DNA of 64,000 nucleotides from Gavia stellata (lineage: Eukaryota > Chordata > Aves > Gaviiformes > Gaviidae). The notes below the pieces were generated by a model. That model was not told the DNA's origin. It made no database searches and saw only the letters and a list, made by a program, of their open reading frames with translations. How positions within the stretch are numbered: the stretch's first letter is position 1; every line of letters begins with the position of its first letter. Position numbers and translations under genes: made by a program. Below, piece after piece: positions 61,210-64,000 of this stretch. The stretch is from assembly GCF_030936135.1 (NCBI RefSeq), contig NC_082595.1, positions 22,209,930 to 22,273,929 on the forward strand. Direction: 5' to 3'.

Positions 61210-64000
61210 CTGTTGAAGGAAAACAGAGTGGTGTGATCATGTGGTAATGGCCAGTTATACACAAATCTGATTTCTTCCCCAAACACAAAAGTGAAACAAC
61301 AGCTACAAAGAAATCCCAGCTGTAGTTAAAAAACCCTCTCCACATCCTCTGGAAAATCTGTGTTAAAAAAGTATCATTTCTGCTTCTTTATGAAGTACGT
61401 AATTAGCCTGGGCTGCTTCTCCTTATTTTCCTCATGCAAGAGGCTAGAGGATGGATGACGGGGACATGAAATAGTGATATAAAAAACGCTGTGAAAATTA
61501 AGAAAAATTGATTTTTTTTTTTTACATTTCACTGTTTGAGACTGCCAGTTACTCCTCCTCCTTGCTTTCTAGTAAATCAACTAAGAAAAAAAACCAGACT
61601 ACCTACATTTCTAATTAAGAAAGTTCAAGAAAGATGAACTCAGTCTGGAATACTTGAAGAAAAGATTAGGCTGGATGCCGAGATGGATAAAGCAACTCTC
61701 AGGTGACATAACTAAAAGTGCTTAGACTATTTGTTATGATGCAACAGATTCAAAGAGGATCCGATCATTCAGATCAATAACCAAACTCAGTACATTTTTT
61801 CATGGTTAGTATTATAGAAATTGGAAATTGGTGTGATCTGAACCCCCATAAAAAAGTGAGGTTCCAGAACAACTTTCCCAAAGATTGGGAGCTGTAAAAC
61901 TAAGAACTTTTCAGATAGATTTTGGCACAGTATGTAATAGGGACCTGGACTTGATGAGCAAGTAGGTCTTGGGAAAACACTTAAACAAAGCATTACACTT
62001 TCTGCGTAAGCATTCAATACACCATTTTTTTTATGCTGCATCCTATGCAAGCCTTTTAGGTGGTCTGCAGTACACCTTATATTTCACTGAGAAGACAGTC
62101 ATGAATTGCTTCACCTAGGATGTTTTTTGCTGCTATAGCACTTTATAGATTATCAAAATAAAATTACACAGCAGAACCTCCAAAAGCCAAGCAGCACCTC
62201 ATTTTCATTGTAGCTTCTTGCTACCTTTTTTCTTAGAGGCAGAAATTATTATGATGAAACCTGCTGATGACATGAATTTGCAGATTAAGCATATGCATGA
62301 GAGAACAGAATGAAATCTCAACGTAACTTAAGCTGTCAGAGAAATACTGGTTTAACATTCACAAAGATTACATATGAAAATATGTCAGTTAGAATTACCT
62401 CCCAAATATAAATAAAACCCCTTATTTAATAATTTGGCCATCAGTATGGCTTTTAATTAGTGACAACATAATAGACTGTCGTCATCCGGAATAACAAGGT
62501 TAGCAGTCAGCAGACCAGTGCAACAGATCTGCACAGAGTAAATCCAAATGCAAAAGGAGTCAGCAAGAAGTACTATTGTGAAAATACTAATTGAATTATC
62601 TGAAAAGTGTAAATGTTCCAGAGGGCCTTGGTATGGGTATCCCATGGCTTTCCTGGCTGTAAGTATGGGCCTCAACCTCTTCAAGTAGAAGATTTCGTAA
62701 GTGAATATGGGGTGGACATGGGAAAGGAAGAGTGGGAGGAAAAGGTGCCTGCAAGCTGCAAAAAGCACATTAGGTTCTTCCACAGATGACTTGCATGTTG
62801 GCATATAGAGCCAGAGGAGCCCTGTGTTGGTCAGAAAGTAGATGCGGCTGGGAGAGGGTGAGGCACACAGCCTGAGCAGTCCTCTAATGCTCATTACCTG
62901 TGCAGACCTAAAGCTGAACACTCCGGGCTGATTTGCTCCCAAGCGTGCTACCTTGCCCCACTCAGGACAGCTTTTTCAACTCAGCAGCTGGTTTGGTTGG
63001 AAAAGTCCTTTAACTTGCTCAGGCTTTTGCAAGTTTGTAAAGAACACATCCCAATTTAATACAGTAAACGTTTTTAGAAGAACGAACAAGGGTAATTATC
63101 ACGATAGTATTGTACCTTTGAACCTCAAGAGGAAACTTCTAAGTCCTAAGAAAGTATTACACTCTGTGTGTCTCCCATTTTGGTGTCCATCTCTATGCAC
63201 ATGTAAGCACAGGATGAAGATGAAGGCCACAACACCAACAAGTGCTCAAGGACAGTGGAAACAAGAGAGACTTGCAGTAAGAAACCCACATACAAAAATG
63301 CAGTTCGGAACACCGTGTCTAGCTCTACCTGTCTTCTCTGAAATTTCCTGTAGCTGCACCAGTAAATCAATCTCATCTTGTAAACAAACAAACAGTCATT
63401 GCTCTGTTTTCCACAGAAGAGTAATCTTGTCTCTAATCAAATTGATATCCCTTTATCCTCTCTAGAGTAGAATGTTATCTTTCCAAATGCATCTTTCTTT
63501 GCCTGAGAAAGAAGAATGTTGAACACACGCACACACACACACACACACGCACGCAACACACACGATGAATTTGAGGATTCAGACAAACAGCAAAGCATCC
63601 AAGGCCTGTAAAATTTTGAACTTGAATCTATACTAACTTGTTAGGCATTAACCAGATCTGGATCCAGAAAGAAGCAGAATAAAATGCAGTGCTAAAACCC
63701 TGCATAATTTTTGAAATTCCAGTAAATGAAGAAGGCCTGTTTCGACCGAGTTTGCCTACTAAACATTTCATCAACTATTACATGAAAATAGTAAGGAAGA
63801 ATCTGTACAAAGATGTGTTTCACAATTCTCAAGAAATGAAGAGTAAAACAATAAGAACCAGGAAGACAAAAATTAAATGCACGACCTTACTCCTCTTACA
63901 GGCAAGAGTATATAGTTCATAGAAACCATTAAAAAAGTAAGTTTCCATGAATTTCAGTTATTTAGACCACAAAACATACTGACAACATAGTACAGCTCAG
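61210..64000 (-). other. CRIM1: CRIM1 intron upstream of the last VWC exon (continues off the window)
   Basis: No further VWC exon is visible. The intron holds a CA microsatellite at 63522-63563. Two sizeable open frames on opposite strands (62457-62942 minus, 62953-63465 plus) lack an ATG at their 5' ends and do not resemble any family I know. Confidence 0.75.
63522..63563 (+). repeat. CA microsatellite
   Basis: Mostly pure CA repeat with a few CG interruptions, in a CRIM1 intron. Confidence 0.9.

Noticed and set aside
62457..63465. 161- and 170-codon open frames on opposite strands
   Set aside because: Both start with TTG, lie in a CRIM1 intron, and show no recognisable domain.
1..64000. 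CRISPR arrays, bacterial operons, phage or plasmid elements
   Set aside because: No spaced direct repeats, Shine-Dalgarno-led gene runs or prokaryotic genes. The window is vertebrate nuclear DNA.

Overview
This window is nuclear DNA from a sauropsid, most likely a bird. It has spliced genes with kilobase-scale introns, an AT-rich background with one sharp CpG island, and CR1 LINE copies with the avian-type 3' end (imperfect ATTCTGTG repeats, no poly-A tail). I see no bacterial, plasmid or phage features. The species cannot be named from the sequence alone.

Layout: positions 1 to about 21,000 contain no gene I can name. This stretch holds a small GC-rich patch, a two-copy 20-bp tandem repeat, a short interstitial telomere-like tract, a GC-shifted block of unknown origin, one CR1 tail, and two weak exon-like segments. 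From about 21,040 to 50,897 the minus strand carries the whole coding region of FEZ2 (fasciculation and elongation protein zeta 2). It is reconstructed here as eight constitutive coding exons plus one 27-residue cassette exon. Every junction has an AG acceptor and a GT donor and every phase agrees. The product is 371 aa with the cassette and 344 aa without it. The FEZ2 promoter lies in a CpG island at about 50,330-51,260. FEZ2 intron 4 contains a 2.5-kb CR1 LINE in the opposite orientation, and intron 8 contains a further CR1 tail.

From about 53,200 to the right edge the minus strand carries the 3' end of CRIM1 (cysteine-rich motor neuron 1, a BMP-binding type I membrane protein). Four coding exons are present: the last von Willebrand C repeat, the juxtamembrane linker, the transmembrane exon, and the cytoplasmic tail with the stop codon. 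A long AT-rich 3' UTR follows. The upstream CRIM1 exons lie beyond 64,000.

CRIM1 and FEZ2 are transcribed in the same direction here, with the 3' end of CRIM1 about 2.3 kb from the FEZ2 start codon. From memory, the mammalian pair is convergent, so this may mark a local inversion in the lineage or an assembly problem. The two genes are not known to work together. FEZ2 is a coiled-coil cargo and kinase adaptor in the cytoplasm, and CRIM1 modulates BMP and integrin signalling at the membrane. The most useful observations are the gene orientation, the cassette exon and weak donor sites, and an internally deleted CR1 in which the ORF1 esterase segment runs in frame into the ORF2 endonuclease segment.
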